A stretch of 8,657 nucleotides of DNA, taken from contig CAYPTH010000120.1 of assembly GCA_964413635.1 (NCBI GenBank), forward strand, positions 1 to 8,657, given 5' to 3'. The position numbers were made by a program, and so were the translations under genes. The stretch comes from CAYFQV01 sp964413635 (GTDB lineage Bacteria > Spirochaetota > Spirochaetia > DSM-27196 > PWMO01). The notes beneath the pieces were generated by a model. It saw nothing but the letters and a program-made list of their open reading frames with translations, was not told where the DNA came from and ran no database searches. Shown here piece by piece: positions 1-6,295 of the stretch (the first letter of the stretch is position 1; each line of letters starts with the position of its first letter).

Positions 1-1
1 G

Positions 2-1477
2 GACCGGGCGGTCAGGGATGGCTACTCCGCACTGGAGTACAGCCAACGCCGGTACCTGGACGACTTCTGGTCACGGGCCGACGTTGTCGTTGACACCGAC
101 ACGCGGGTTCAACAGGCAATTCGCTGGAACATCTTCCAGCTCTGTCAAGCTTCAGCCCGGGCTGAGACCGCCGGCATCCCGGCAAAGGGCCTGACTGGAC
201 AAGGCTACGAGGGGCATTATTTCTGGGACGCCGAGATCTACGTCGCCCCTTTCCTGAGCTACACGAATACTCGCATTGCCCGGAACCTTCTGCGGTTTCG
301 CCACACCAAGCTCGACTACGCCCGCCACCGCGCCGCGGAGCTCTCCGAGAAGGGCGCGCTCTTCCCCTGGCGTACGATCAATGGCGAGGAGGCAAGCTCA
401 TACTACGCGGCGGGAACTGCGCAGTACCACATTGATGCGGATGTTGCCTACGCAATCCGACGCTACGTGGATGTCCGTGACGACCCGCAATTCCTTGCCG
501 AATATGGTGCGGAAGTCCTGGTCGAGACGGCACGAATGTGGATCGGACTCGGCTTCTTCAGTCCTGAAGACGGCACGTTTCACATCCATGGCGTCACGGG
601 CCCGGATGAGTACACGACCGTCGTCAACGACAACACCTTCACGAATCTCATGGCGCGGGCCAACCTTCGCTACGCGGCGGAGGTAGTGACGTGGCTCCAG
701 AAAGCGGACCGGGACGCGTACACGCGCCTGGTCCACGAGACCGATCTCGCCGCAGCCGAGGAGGTCGACATGTGGACCCGCGCCGCGGACCGGATGTTCG
801 TGCCCTACGACGAGGAACGACAAATCCATCCGCAGGACGCGAACTTTCTGGCCAAAGAGACCTGGGATTTCGAGAACACGCCCTCCGACCATTACCCACT
901 CCTGCTCCACTACCACCCCCTCGTCATCTACCGACACCAGGTGATTAAGCAGGCGGACATCGTCCTGGCTCTCGTGTTACTCGGCAACGAGTTCAGCCTG
1001 GAGGAGAAGCGGCGCAACTTCGACTACTACGACCCAATTACCACCGGCGACTCCTCACTCTCGGCCTGCGTTCAATCCATCCTGGCCGCCGAGATCGGCT
1101 ACGAGGAGAAGGCCTATGAATACTTCCGCTATGGACTCCTCATGGACCTCGCAGATGTCGCTGGAAACACCGTCGACGGGGCTCACATTGCCTCCGCCGG
1201 CGGCGTGTGGATGAGTCTCACCTACGGCTTCGGCGGCATGAGCGACTTTCGCGGCAAGCTCGCCTTCGATCCGCGACTCCCGGCACGTTGGGGCCGTCTC
1301 AAGTTTCCGATTCGCTTCCACAACCGGCAGCTCCTCGTCGACATTACGCATCAGGAGATGGTTTTTGAGAACACTGAGGGCGAGCCACTGACAATCTCGG
1401 TCCGCGGCCAGGAGATCGAGCTCAAAGAGGGTCATCCCGTTCGCCTTCCCAACGACCGCAGAGAATCCCAGGAGTAA
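2..1477 (+). CDS. Glycoside hydrolase family 65 disaccharide phosphorylase, C-terminal part (5' end outside window)
   Basis: The open frame enters from the left edge and gives 491 residues without a start. GH65 enzymes act mainly as inverting phosphorylases, splitting maltose, trehalose, kojibiose or similar alpha-glucosides with phosphate to give beta-glucose 1-phosphate plus a sugar, in the cytosol. Visible family marks, in visible-residue numbering, are GLTGQGYEGHYFWDAEIY at 63-80 in the (alpha/alpha)6 barrel, the GPDEY motif at 200-204 whose E203 matches the known general acid, KQAD at 316-319, and HIASAGGVW at 395-403. The last two belong to the family phosphate-binding site. Residues from about 415 form the small C-terminal beta domain. 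There is no signal peptide in view and no HAD (beta-phosphoglucomutase) domain after the GH65 part; an N-terminal fusion cannot be excluded. Which disaccharide is used cannot be read from this fragment. It is the first visible gene of a four-gene run, and its stop codon follows directly on the ribosome binding site of the next gene. Confidence 0.93.
   Translation, partial: DRAVRDGYSALEYSQRRYLDDFWSRADVVVDTDTRVQQAIRWNIFQLCQASARAETAGIPAKGLTGQGYEGHYFWDAEIYVAPFLSYTNTRIARNLLRFRHTKLDYARHRAAELSEKGALFPWRTINGEEASSYYAAGTAQYHIDADVAYAIRRYVDVRDDPQFLAEYGAEVLVETARMWIGLGFFSPEDGTFHIHGVTGPDEYTTVVNDNTFTNLMARANLRYAAEVVTWLQKADRDAYTRLVHETDLAAAEEVDMWTRAADRMFVPYDEERQIHPQDANFLAKETWDFENTPSDHYPLLLHYHPLVIYRHQVIKQADIVLALVLLGNEFSLEEKRRNFDYYDPITTGDSSLSACVQSILAAEIGYEEKAYEYFRYGLLMDLADVAGNTVDGAHIASAGGVWMSLTYGFGGMSDFRGKLAFDPRLPARWGRLKFPIRFHNRQLLVDITHQEMVFENTEGEPLTISVRGQEIELKEGHPVRLPNDRRESQE
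1470..1474 (+). promoter_or_regulatory. Ribosome binding site (AGGAG) next to the upstream stop codon
   Basis: AGGAG lies in the last codons of the GH65 gene and is followed at once by its TAA (1475-1477), with 9 nt to the ATG at 1484. It supports that start for the nuclease. The placement suggests that ribosomes finishing GH65 can reinitiate on the nuclease gene. Confidence 0.7.
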
Positions 1478-1483
1478 GGCGCA

Positions 1484-2164
1484 ATGATCTTCCGTGGCAG
1501 CGGCGGGGGAAGCGCACCGAGACGGGCACGATTTCCATCCCGCGCAGCCGTCCTCCTGCTCAGCCTCTTGTTTGCGTATGCCGTCCCGGCAGAGGCCGAT
1601 GATACCGCCCGCACATTTTCATCCGGTGACACCCTTCACGGCAGAGTCGTCAAGGTGACCGACGGGGATACCCTCGACGTCCGCGGCGGCGACGTGATTG
1701 TGACGGTGCGCCTGCACGGAATTGACGCGCCCGAGTCGACGCAGCCCTATGGCGCGGAGGCGACGGCCGCCGTGCGAGAACATGCCGGCGGAAAGCGCGT
1801 CACGGTGAGGGTCACCGACGTGGACAGGTACGGTCGCGCGGTCGGCCGTGTGATCCTCCCGGGTGGAGATGAGTTGAACCGCATGCTTGTTGCACGCGGT
1901 TTGGCGTGGTGGTACCGCAGCTACGCCCCGGATAATCGTGACCTGCAGCGCCTCGAGCGCTCCGCCCGGGAAGCGGCGCGCGGACTGTGGTCACACGGAG
2001 ATCCCACCCCGCCTTGGGAGTGGCGCCACGGCTTTGAGGACCGCGACTGTTCCGACTTCGACACGCAAAGCGAGGCGCAGCGCTTCTTCGAGTCGGAGGG
2101 TCCGGGAGACCGCCATCGCCTCGACGCCGACGGAGACGGCCGGGCCTGCGAGGGCTTGCCGTGA
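1484..2164 (+). CDS. Exported thermonuclease (SNase fold) with C-terminal Excalibur domain
   Basis: The 226-residue product is a staphylococcal-nuclease-like, Ca2+-dependent phosphodiesterase predicted to act outside the cytoplasm on DNA or RNA. A basic N-terminus and hydrophobic core (about 20-36) end in PAEA, giving a likely Sec signal peptide cleaved near residue 38. The nuclease domain spans about 50-175. Against the Staphylococcus aureus enzyme, D62 (in DGDT), R76, D81, E84 and R118 (in DRYGR) match its D21, R35, D40, E43 and R87, so the active site looks complete. The tail at 189-223 has Cys189, DADGDG at 214-219 and Cys222-Glu223. This is the Excalibur pattern, a small Ca2+-binding domain often found on extracellular proteins. 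The ATG is chosen because a well-spaced AGGAG precedes it and it gives a complete signal peptide. The gene ends in a 4-nt overlap with the following gene, implying coupled translation. Confidence 0.93.
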   Translation: MIFRGSGGGSAPRRARFPSRAAVLLLSLLFAYAVPAEADDTARTFSSGDTLHGRVVKVTDGDTLDVRGGDVIVTVRLHGIDAPESTQPYGAEATAAVREHAGGKRVTVRVTDVDRYGRAVGRVILPGGDELNRMLVARGLAWWYRSYAPDNRDLQRLERSAREAARGLWSHGDPTPPWEWRHGFEDRDCSDFDTQSEAQRFFESEGPGDRHRLDADGDGRACEGLP

Positions 2165-2661
2165 ACCTGCGGGACACGGCTCGCAGAGAGCGCCGCCAAA
2201 GCGGTGCCCCCCCGGGCGTCGTGTCTCTCGTCGCGTGCCTTGCTGCCGTATTTCTCCTCTCAGCGCCACCCCTCCTTGCGCAGAAGGGACTGCGTGGTCA
2301 GGCAATCCTTCCCAACCCCGAACCCTTCAGCGTGAACTCCTACCATGCCATTCAGGCAGTCGCCATGATCCGGCGCGAGCAGTTTCTCCAGCACTGGGGT
2401 GGAAGCGGCATGCCGGAAACAATCGTCGTAGAGCGGGTGGAATCGACACATATCGGCTTTGATGCACTGGCGACGCCGGCCCACCAACACCGCTACGACA
2501 TTTTGGTCAATGGAGAGCCCCTCGACTGGGATCACACCTACATTGAATACGACGGGCGCATGACCAACTTGCGTTTGCTGTTCACGTATCGGAACCAACA
2601 CCCGCCGACCGGGCTTCTCTATCACATTCCTCTCGAGTACGATACGAGCGCCAAGGAGTAG
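2161..2661 (+). CDS. Small exported protein of unknown function
   Basis: I do not recognise this 166-residue protein. It starts at GTG in a GTGA overlap with the nuclease stop, preceded by GAGGG (2150-2154) with 6-nt spacing. The N-terminus is arginine-rich (RR at 8-9 and 11-12), then hydrophobic from about 20 to 36, with a likely signal-peptidase cleavage after Ala40 (PPLLA-QK). The mature part is about 126 residues, has no cysteine and no further membrane segment, and is rich in aromatic and His residues in its second half (LDWDHTYIEYDGR at 121-133, FTYRNQHPP at 141-149, LLYHIPLEY at 152-160). Those stretches look like beta strands, so a small beta-sandwich or barrel is possible, but that is only an impression. 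A second in-frame GTG at 2221 would remove most of the basic n-region and has no good ribosome binding site. Position suggests it is co-expressed with the nuclease and the peptidase. Confidence 0.8.
   Translation: MNLRDTARRERRQSGAPPGVVSLVACLAAVFLLSAPPLLAQKGLRGQAILPNPEPFSVNSYHAIQAVAMIRREQFLQHWGGSGMPETIVVERVESTHIGFDALATPAHQHRYDILVNGEPLDWDHTYIEYDGRMTNLRLLFTYRNQHPPTGLLYHIPLEYDTSAKE
2653..2658 (+). promoter_or_regulatory. Ribosome binding site (AAGGAG) next to the upstream stop codon
   Basis: AAGGAG forms the last codons of the small exported protein gene, is followed directly by its TAG (2659-2661), and sits 5 nt before the ATG at 2664. The layout repeats the one before the nuclease gene and again suggests coupled translation. 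Confidence 0.7.
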
Positions 2662-2663
2662 CC

Positions 2664-4169
2664 ATGAATACTGAACAACAATTTGCAGAGCTTCAACGGA
2701 AGGCCGCCGTCATCTCCGACCTCGACGGCGCGACCTCGCTCATGAGCTGGGACCAGGAAACAACCATGCCCCGCGGCGGGGCACAAGCGCGGGCACAGCA
2801 ATTCGGGACCCTCGCGCGACTCGCCCACGAATACACGGTAGACCCGAGCCTTGGTGATCTGCTGCGGTCCCTTGACCAGGCGCTGGCCGACCGCGACTAC
2901 GGTGATCCCCAGCGCTCGATTGTCCGTGTCATGCTCCGGGAGCATACGCAACAAAGCCGTGTGCCGGGTGATCTGGTGGCCGAGATTGCCCAGCACTCGG
3001 CGACGGCGCGGGAGAGCTGGAAAGAGGCGCGGAGTAAGTCCGACTTCTCGATCTTCGTAGAAGACCTCGAAAAGCAGTTCGAGCTTGCCCGTCGGCTCGC
3101 CGACGCCTTGGGCTACCAGTCCAATCCCTACGACGCTCTTCTCGACCGCTTCGAAGCGGAGCTCACGTACGGGCTGATCAATGCGGAGTTTCAGCGCGTA
3201 AAGCCGCGGCTCTCGGAGCTCATTGGGCGCATCTCCGAACACACCGACCAAGTCACCGACGAGGCACTGCGGCGTCACTATCCGCAAGAGGGGCAAATGA
3301 CCCTCGGGCACAAGTTTGCCGAGGCAGTGGGCTTCGACTTCCACCGTGGAAGGCTGGACCTTTCAACCCATCCCTTCACTTCCGGCAGCTCGGAGGACGA
3401 CGTGCGCCTCACCACTCGCGTAGATGAGCACTACCTCCCCGACTGTGTCATGTCCACCATTCACGAAGCGGGTCACGGCATCCACTTCCAGAGCAACCGG
3501 CAGGAGTACCGGCGCTTTCCCTTCCGCTTCGGGCTGGCCTTGGCTGAGTCGCAGTCTCGATTCTACGAAAACCTAATAGGCCGGACCAGAGAGTTCTGGG
3601 AGTACGCGCTTCCCGCTCTGCACGAGACATTTCCGGAAGCGAGGGATCTCGACGCGGAGGACCTCTACCGCGCCATCAACACGTCGCAGCCCTCCTTGAT
3701 TCGCGTTGATGCAGACGAGGTCACCTACGGAATGCACATCATGCTTCGTTTCGAGCTGGAAAACAGTGTCGTGAACGGGGAGCTTTCCGTACGCGATCTT
3801 CCGGGAGAGTGGAACGACCGAATGGAGCAGTATCTCGGAATCACGCCTCCAAACGATGCCCAGGGCGTTCTCCAGGACATGCACTGGTCACAGGGCGGCA
3901 TTGGCTACTTCCCGGACTATCTTTTGGGAAGCATGCTCTCGAGTCAGCTCTGGGACGCCCTCGAGTCGAGCATCCCGGACGCACGGGAGAAAATTCGCGC
4001 CGGCGACTTTGCCCCACTTACGAAGTGGTTACAAGACAAGGTCCAGCGCCACGGCGGCGCCTTCACCTTCACCGAGATTACCGAGCGCGCCACGGGCGCT
4101 CCCTTCTCCAGCGAACCCTATATGCGCTACCTGGAGACGAAATACGGAGAGCTGTACGAACTGAGTTGA
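2664..4169 (+). CDS. M32-family metallocarboxypeptidase (carboxypeptidase Taq type)
   Basis: At 501 residues this has the usual length for peptidase family M32, cytosolic Zn/Co-dependent enzymes that remove C-terminal amino acids from peptides. Family marks appear in order: WDQETTMP at 29-36, HPF at 236-238, DVRLT (the DxRxT motif) at 246-250, the metal-binding HEAGH at 267-271, ESQSR at 295-299, RVDAD at 347-351, and GVLQDMHW at 401-408. H267, H271 and E295 are the expected metal ligands and E268 the catalytic base. One position is odd: most members I recall read HES before QSR, while this one reads AES (A294). No signal peptide is present, so the product should work on peptides inside the cell. 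The ATG is set by AAGGAG 5 nt upstream. It is the last gene of the co-directional run, and a weak hairpin with a T-tract follows its stop codon. Confidence 0.94.
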   Translation: MNTEQQFAELQRKAAVISDLDGATSLMSWDQETTMPRGGAQARAQQFGTLARLAHEYTVDPSLGDLLRSLDQALADRDYGDPQRSIVRVMLREHTQQSRVPGDLVAEIAQHSATARESWKEARSKSDFSIFVEDLEKQFELARRLADALGYQSNPYDALLDRFEAELTYGLINAEFQRVKPRLSELIGRISEHTDQVTDEALRRHYPQEGQMTLGHKFAEAVGFDFHRGRLDLSTHPFTSGSSEDDVRLTTRVDEHYLPDCVMSTIHEAGHGIHFQSNRQEYRRFPFRFGLALAESQSRFYENLIGRTREFWEYALPALHETFPEARDLDAEDLYRAINTSQPSLIRVDADEVTYGMHIMLRFELENSVVNGELSVRDLPGEWNDRMEQYLGITPPNDAQGVLQDMHWSQGGIGYFPDYLLGSMLSSQLWDALESSIPDAREKIRAGDFAPLTKWLQDKVQRHGGAFTFTEITERATGAPFSSEPYMRYLETKYGELYELS

Positions 4170-4193
4170 GCGGCCAACCGGCTAGGGTTTTTT
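4169..4193 (+). terminator. Candidate weak intrinsic terminator after the M32 gene
   Basis: An imperfect short hairpin (AGCGG, loop CCAA, CCGGCT with one bulged G, 4169-4183) is followed four bases later by six T residues (4188-4193). The stem is only about five pairs, so the call is tentative. It sits where the four-gene transcript would be expected to end. The rest of the gap to 4335 shows no promoter I would defend. Confidence 0.35.
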
Positions 4194-4322
4194 CCAGTCC
4201 GATCCCAGTCTGTCGAGGGCCGTCTCCAGAATCGCATCGGTTCCGCTTGCGAGCTCCGACTCCGTACTCTGCTGTGCCAAGCGCGGATTTTCCTCCCGGT
4301 GGACCTTATTGCTACCTTAACC

Positions 4323-4329
4323 GGAAAGG
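4323..4329 (+). promoter_or_regulatory. Ribosome binding site for the 256-residue protein
   Basis: GGAAAGG lies 6 nt before the ATG at 4336 and fixes that start. It sits within a short AT-richer patch (TTATTGCTACCTTAA, 4306-4320). Confidence 0.6.
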
Positions 4330-4335
4330 CAGCGT

Positions 4336-5106
4336 ATGGCACACACCCAAGCGAGTATCAACGAGTCAATACGACAACAAGCTGTGGACTTCTTCCAGGA
4401 GGAGGTGAAGCGACGCTACTCGATCTCCGAGCTCTACGAGAATGAAGAGCTCGCGAAGCAGAACCTATTGGAAGGCATCTCGCAGGAAGACCTCAACACC
4501 CTCAAGTCGTTCTTCTTGGAGATCATGTACCCCGGTGTTCAGGAGCGTGAACGGCGCGACCACTCTTTGCACGTCCTCACGGGCATGCTCACCGATCCCG
4601 GCAGCCTGGTATCCTTCTTTCCATCGGTTCCTCGCATTGCCTTCAGGTACGGCTTTCTCTTCCCGGAGGCAATTCGCGCGGGACGCGACGTTATTCACGC
4701 CTATCATCTGTCCAATGATCTGGAGAACAGCGTAGTCGCTACGCTCACCCAACAACTCGGTCTCGAAGAAGATGATGCCCCCCCCGAGACCATTTCCCGT
4801 TCTCAGATCCTTGCTGCATTCACGCAGGCGTCTTTGGAGAAGGGGCGTGGGCTGGTTAAACAGGTGCAGCGCTTGGTGGAGCACGGGAAACGCCGCAGAT
4901 TGATGGACGCCACCATCGATATCCTCTCGGATCTCAAGAAGAGCACCCGGAACGAAGATCAAATTGCGGCAGTGGAGTACGTGATCGAGGTCGTTGACCG
5001 GGTACGAAAGCTCGCCGAACAGTACAGCAACGAACAAATCGATCAGCTCGTCCACATTGCGACCGTGGTAGAGAATCAATATCTCGACGAGCTAGAGGCG
5101 AGATAG
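4336..5106 (+). CDS. Unrecognised helical cytosolic protein
   Basis: I do not recognise this 256-residue protein. It has no signal peptide, no long membrane segment and no cysteine. It is highly charged and predicted mainly helical: helices near 5-26, 30-48 and 50-66, a more hydrophobic middle with aromatic and proline residues (SLVSFFPSVPRIAFRYGFLFP at 90-110), then a helical half from about 155 to the end with amphipathic, coiled-coil-like stretches at 170-200 and 207-250. Nothing resembles a catalytic motif, which favours a structural, adaptor or regulatory role; this is inference. The start is supported by GGAAAGG at 4323-4329. It follows a candidate terminator, so it is probably transcribed on its own. 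It faces srkA with 31 bp between stop codons, which gives no functional link. The open frame, length and ribosome binding site make a real gene very likely. Confidence 0.85.
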   Translation: MAHTQASINESIRQQAVDFFQEEVKRRYSISELYENEELAKQNLLEGISQEDLNTLKSFFLEIMYPGVQERERRDHSLHVLTGMLTDPGSLVSFFPSVPRIAFRYGFLFPEAIRAGRDVIHAYHLSNDLENSVVATLTQQLGLEEDDAPPETISRSQILAAFTQASLEKGRGLVKQVQRLVEHGKRRRLMDATIDILSDLKKSTRNEDQIAAVEYVIEVVDRVRKLAEQYSNEQIDQLVHIATVVENQYLDELEAR

Positions 5107-5137
5107 AGCAAGCCCGGCGCCTGCGCAGGTGGATGCC

Positions 5138-6151
5138 CTAGAGCATTTCTTCGTCTCCGCCGGCGCCGAGGACGGTCGCCTGGGTGCGCAGATCTTCCAG
5201 CTCTCGAATCCAAAACTCCCTGGTCCCCCACCACGGAAAGCGGTCGGCGAAATCGTGGTCGTTCCGTTGTCGCGCCTGCCATCCGAGGTAATGCACCATG
5301 CGCATGAACCGGAGGGGCTCGATCAGCGCAAGGGTCCTTCGGTCGAACTCGGCAAAGGTCTCGTAACCATCCAAGAGCATGGTGAGCTCACGCCGACTCT
5401 CGCCCGCATAGCTCGGAAGCAGAAGCCACAAATCCTGCACCGGCGGCCCCATCATCATGTCGTCGAAGTCGATCATAAGGAGACCCTCTCCCGGTCGATC
5501 GAGCAGGTTTCCGCGGTGACAATCGCCGTGGATGCGCTGCACATCTACGCCGGCAAAGAGGGGCCGAATCTCCTCCAGCACCGTCTCGACGATCTCCTCT
5601 AGCTCCTCGCGCAATTCGGGATGCACGGTGCCCGTATTCAAGAGCTCCTGGAAAAGCGGGGCCGTCCACTCCTCCGGATGGCAGAGTTGCCGACGCCGTG
5701 CATCGCGCTTCATTCCAACGGTGTGACAGCGACCGACGATGCTCCCGAGGCGGAACCACTCCTCGTCACCCTCGGCGTCGAAGTTGCGGCCGCCCCGTTT
5801 GGGAAAGAGGGCAAAGTTATACTCGATGCTGCGGTCCTCACTGTCGACAACGACGGTCTGAAGCGTGTCGCCATCCGCGTCAGGGATTGGTGCTACCACC
5901 GGAATCTCCGCTTCCGCGCAATCGCCAATGAAGGCGTGTTCCTCTTGTATTGCCGCTTCGCTCCACCGTTGTGGCCGGTAGAACTTGGCCACGTACTCGA
6001 CCTCCTCGTCGGAGCGAACTCCGTACACCCGGTTGATATGACTGGTATAGGGGCGCACCGTACCATCCAAGGGGATACCGAAGGCCCCCTCGATTGCGTC
6101 TAGGGCAACATGCGGCGATAGAAGGTCGAAGTCGGGCAGAGTGTTCGACAT
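5138..6151 (-). CDS. srkA: Stress response kinase A (SrkA/YihE-type Ser/Thr protein kinase)
   Basis: From the ATG at 6151 the product has 337 residues, close to the 328 of E. coli SrkA, a eukaryotic-like kinase of the APH/choline-kinase fold that helps cells survive stress and counters MazF-type death in E. coli. The match runs the whole length: an N-terminal stretch resembling E. coli (NRVYGV at 40-45), VAKFYRPQRW at 54-63 with the ATP-site Lys56, the catalytic loop HGDCHRGN at 208-215 (D210 and N215), the Mg-binding DFDD at 228-231 followed by GPPVQDLW at 235-242, and IEPLRFMR at 277-284. All catalytic residues are present. An upstream in-frame GTG at 6181 would add ten residues not seen in E. 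coli SrkA. Position 6151 has no clear ribosome binding site, but a promoter-like element ends just before it. In E. coli the gene lies upstream of dsbA; that is not the context here. Confidence 0.93.
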   Translation of the reverse strand: MSNTLPDFDLLSPHVALDAIEGAFGIPLDGTVRPYTSHINRVYGVRSDEEVEYVAKFYRPQRWSEAAIQEEHAFIGDCAEAEIPVVAPIPDADGDTLQTVVVDSEDRSIEYNFALFPKRGGRNFDAEGDEEWFRLGSIVGRCHTVGMKRDARRRQLCHPEEWTAPLFQELLNTGTVHPELREELEEIVETVLEEIRPLFAGVDVQRIHGDCHRGNLLDRPGEGLLMIDFDDMMMGPPVQDLWLLLPSYAGESRRELTMLLDGYETFAEFDRRTLALIEPLRFMRMVHYLGWQARQRNDHDFADRFPWWGTREFWIRELEDLRTQATVLGAGGDEEML

Positions 6152-6159
6152 GGGCAGGC

Positions 6160-6188
6160 AGTATGCAGAATGTGGCCTCACCTGTCAT
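6160..6188 (-). promoter_or_regulatory. Putative sigma70-like promoter of srkA
   Basis: Read on the minus strand, ATGACA (6188-6183, five of six matches to TTGACA) is separated by 17 bp from CATACT (6165-6160, four of six matches to TATAAT). Transcription would begin near 6153-6154, only two or three bases before the ATG at 6151, implying an almost leaderless mRNA. This agrees with the lack of a ribosome binding site there and argues against the GTG at 6181. Confidence 0.4.
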
Positions 6189-6210
6189 CCGCTGTTTCGT
6201 CACTGCCGTC

Positions 6211-6239
6211 TTGTCACACGTGGACCACTGTCGGAGAAT
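6211..6239 (+). promoter_or_regulatory. Putative sigma70-like promoter of the DUF4139 gene
   Basis: TTGTCA (6211-6216, five of six matches to the -35 consensus), a 17-bp spacer, and GAGAAT (6234-6239, four of six matches to the -10 consensus). The predicted transcription start near 6246 lies downstream of the first possible ATG (6242) and leaves about 50 nt of leader before the ATG at 6296, so it supports the later start. Confidence 0.4.
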
Positions 6240-6281
6240 GAATGTGGAACACAGCAATGTCGCAACCGGACGCAATGATGC

Positions 6282-6286
6282 AGGAG
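6282..6286 (+). promoter_or_regulatory. Ribosome binding site (AGGAG) that decides the DUF4139 start
   Basis: AGGAG lies 9 nt before the ATG at 6296. The in-frame ATG at 6242 has a GGAGA 4 nt upstream but would put an 18-residue acidic extension before the signal peptide, so 6296 is preferred. Confidence 0.6.
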
Positions 6287-6295
6287 CTCGAAATC

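Noticed and set aside
398..937. 179-codon open frame on the minus strand
   Set aside because: Antisense to the GH65 catalytic domain, including the GPDEY motif; no independent coding support.
2227..2238. Possible lipobox LVAC at residues 23-26 of the small exported protein
   Set aside because: The hydrophobic stretch follows the Cys rather than preceding it, and a normal signal-peptidase I site lies at Ala40, so a lipoprotein is unlikely.
2622..3344. 240-codon open frame on the minus strand
   Set aside because: It lies fully antisense to the M32 gene, whose motifs are all intact; the frame stays open because of GC-biased codon use. No recognisable domain or ribosome binding site.
4245..4320. 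Promoter for the 256-residue protein gene (TTGCGA at 4247, AT patch at 4306-4320)
   Set aside because: No -35 and -10 pair with acceptable match and 16-18 bp spacing could be found.
5107..5137. Short palindromes (GGCGCC, CCTGCGCAGG) between the 256-residue protein gene and srkA as a terminator
   Set aside because: Stems are only three to five pairs and no T-tract follows on either strand; not enough to call.
5129..6103. Two long open frames (5129-5602 and 5621-6103) on the + strand
   Set aside because: Both are shadows of srkA on the opposite strand, which has full-length family conservation.
6218..6223. CACGTG hexamer in the divergent spacer, also present at 8372-8377, as a shared operator
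   Set aside because: A six-base palindrome is expected by chance several times in GC-rich DNA of this size, and the flanking bases differ.
6242..6295. Earlier in-frame ATG of the DUF4139 gene at 6242
   Set aside because: It would put an acidic 18-residue extension before the signal peptide, and the predicted transcription start lies downstream of it. The ATG at 6296 has AGGAG at 9 nt.
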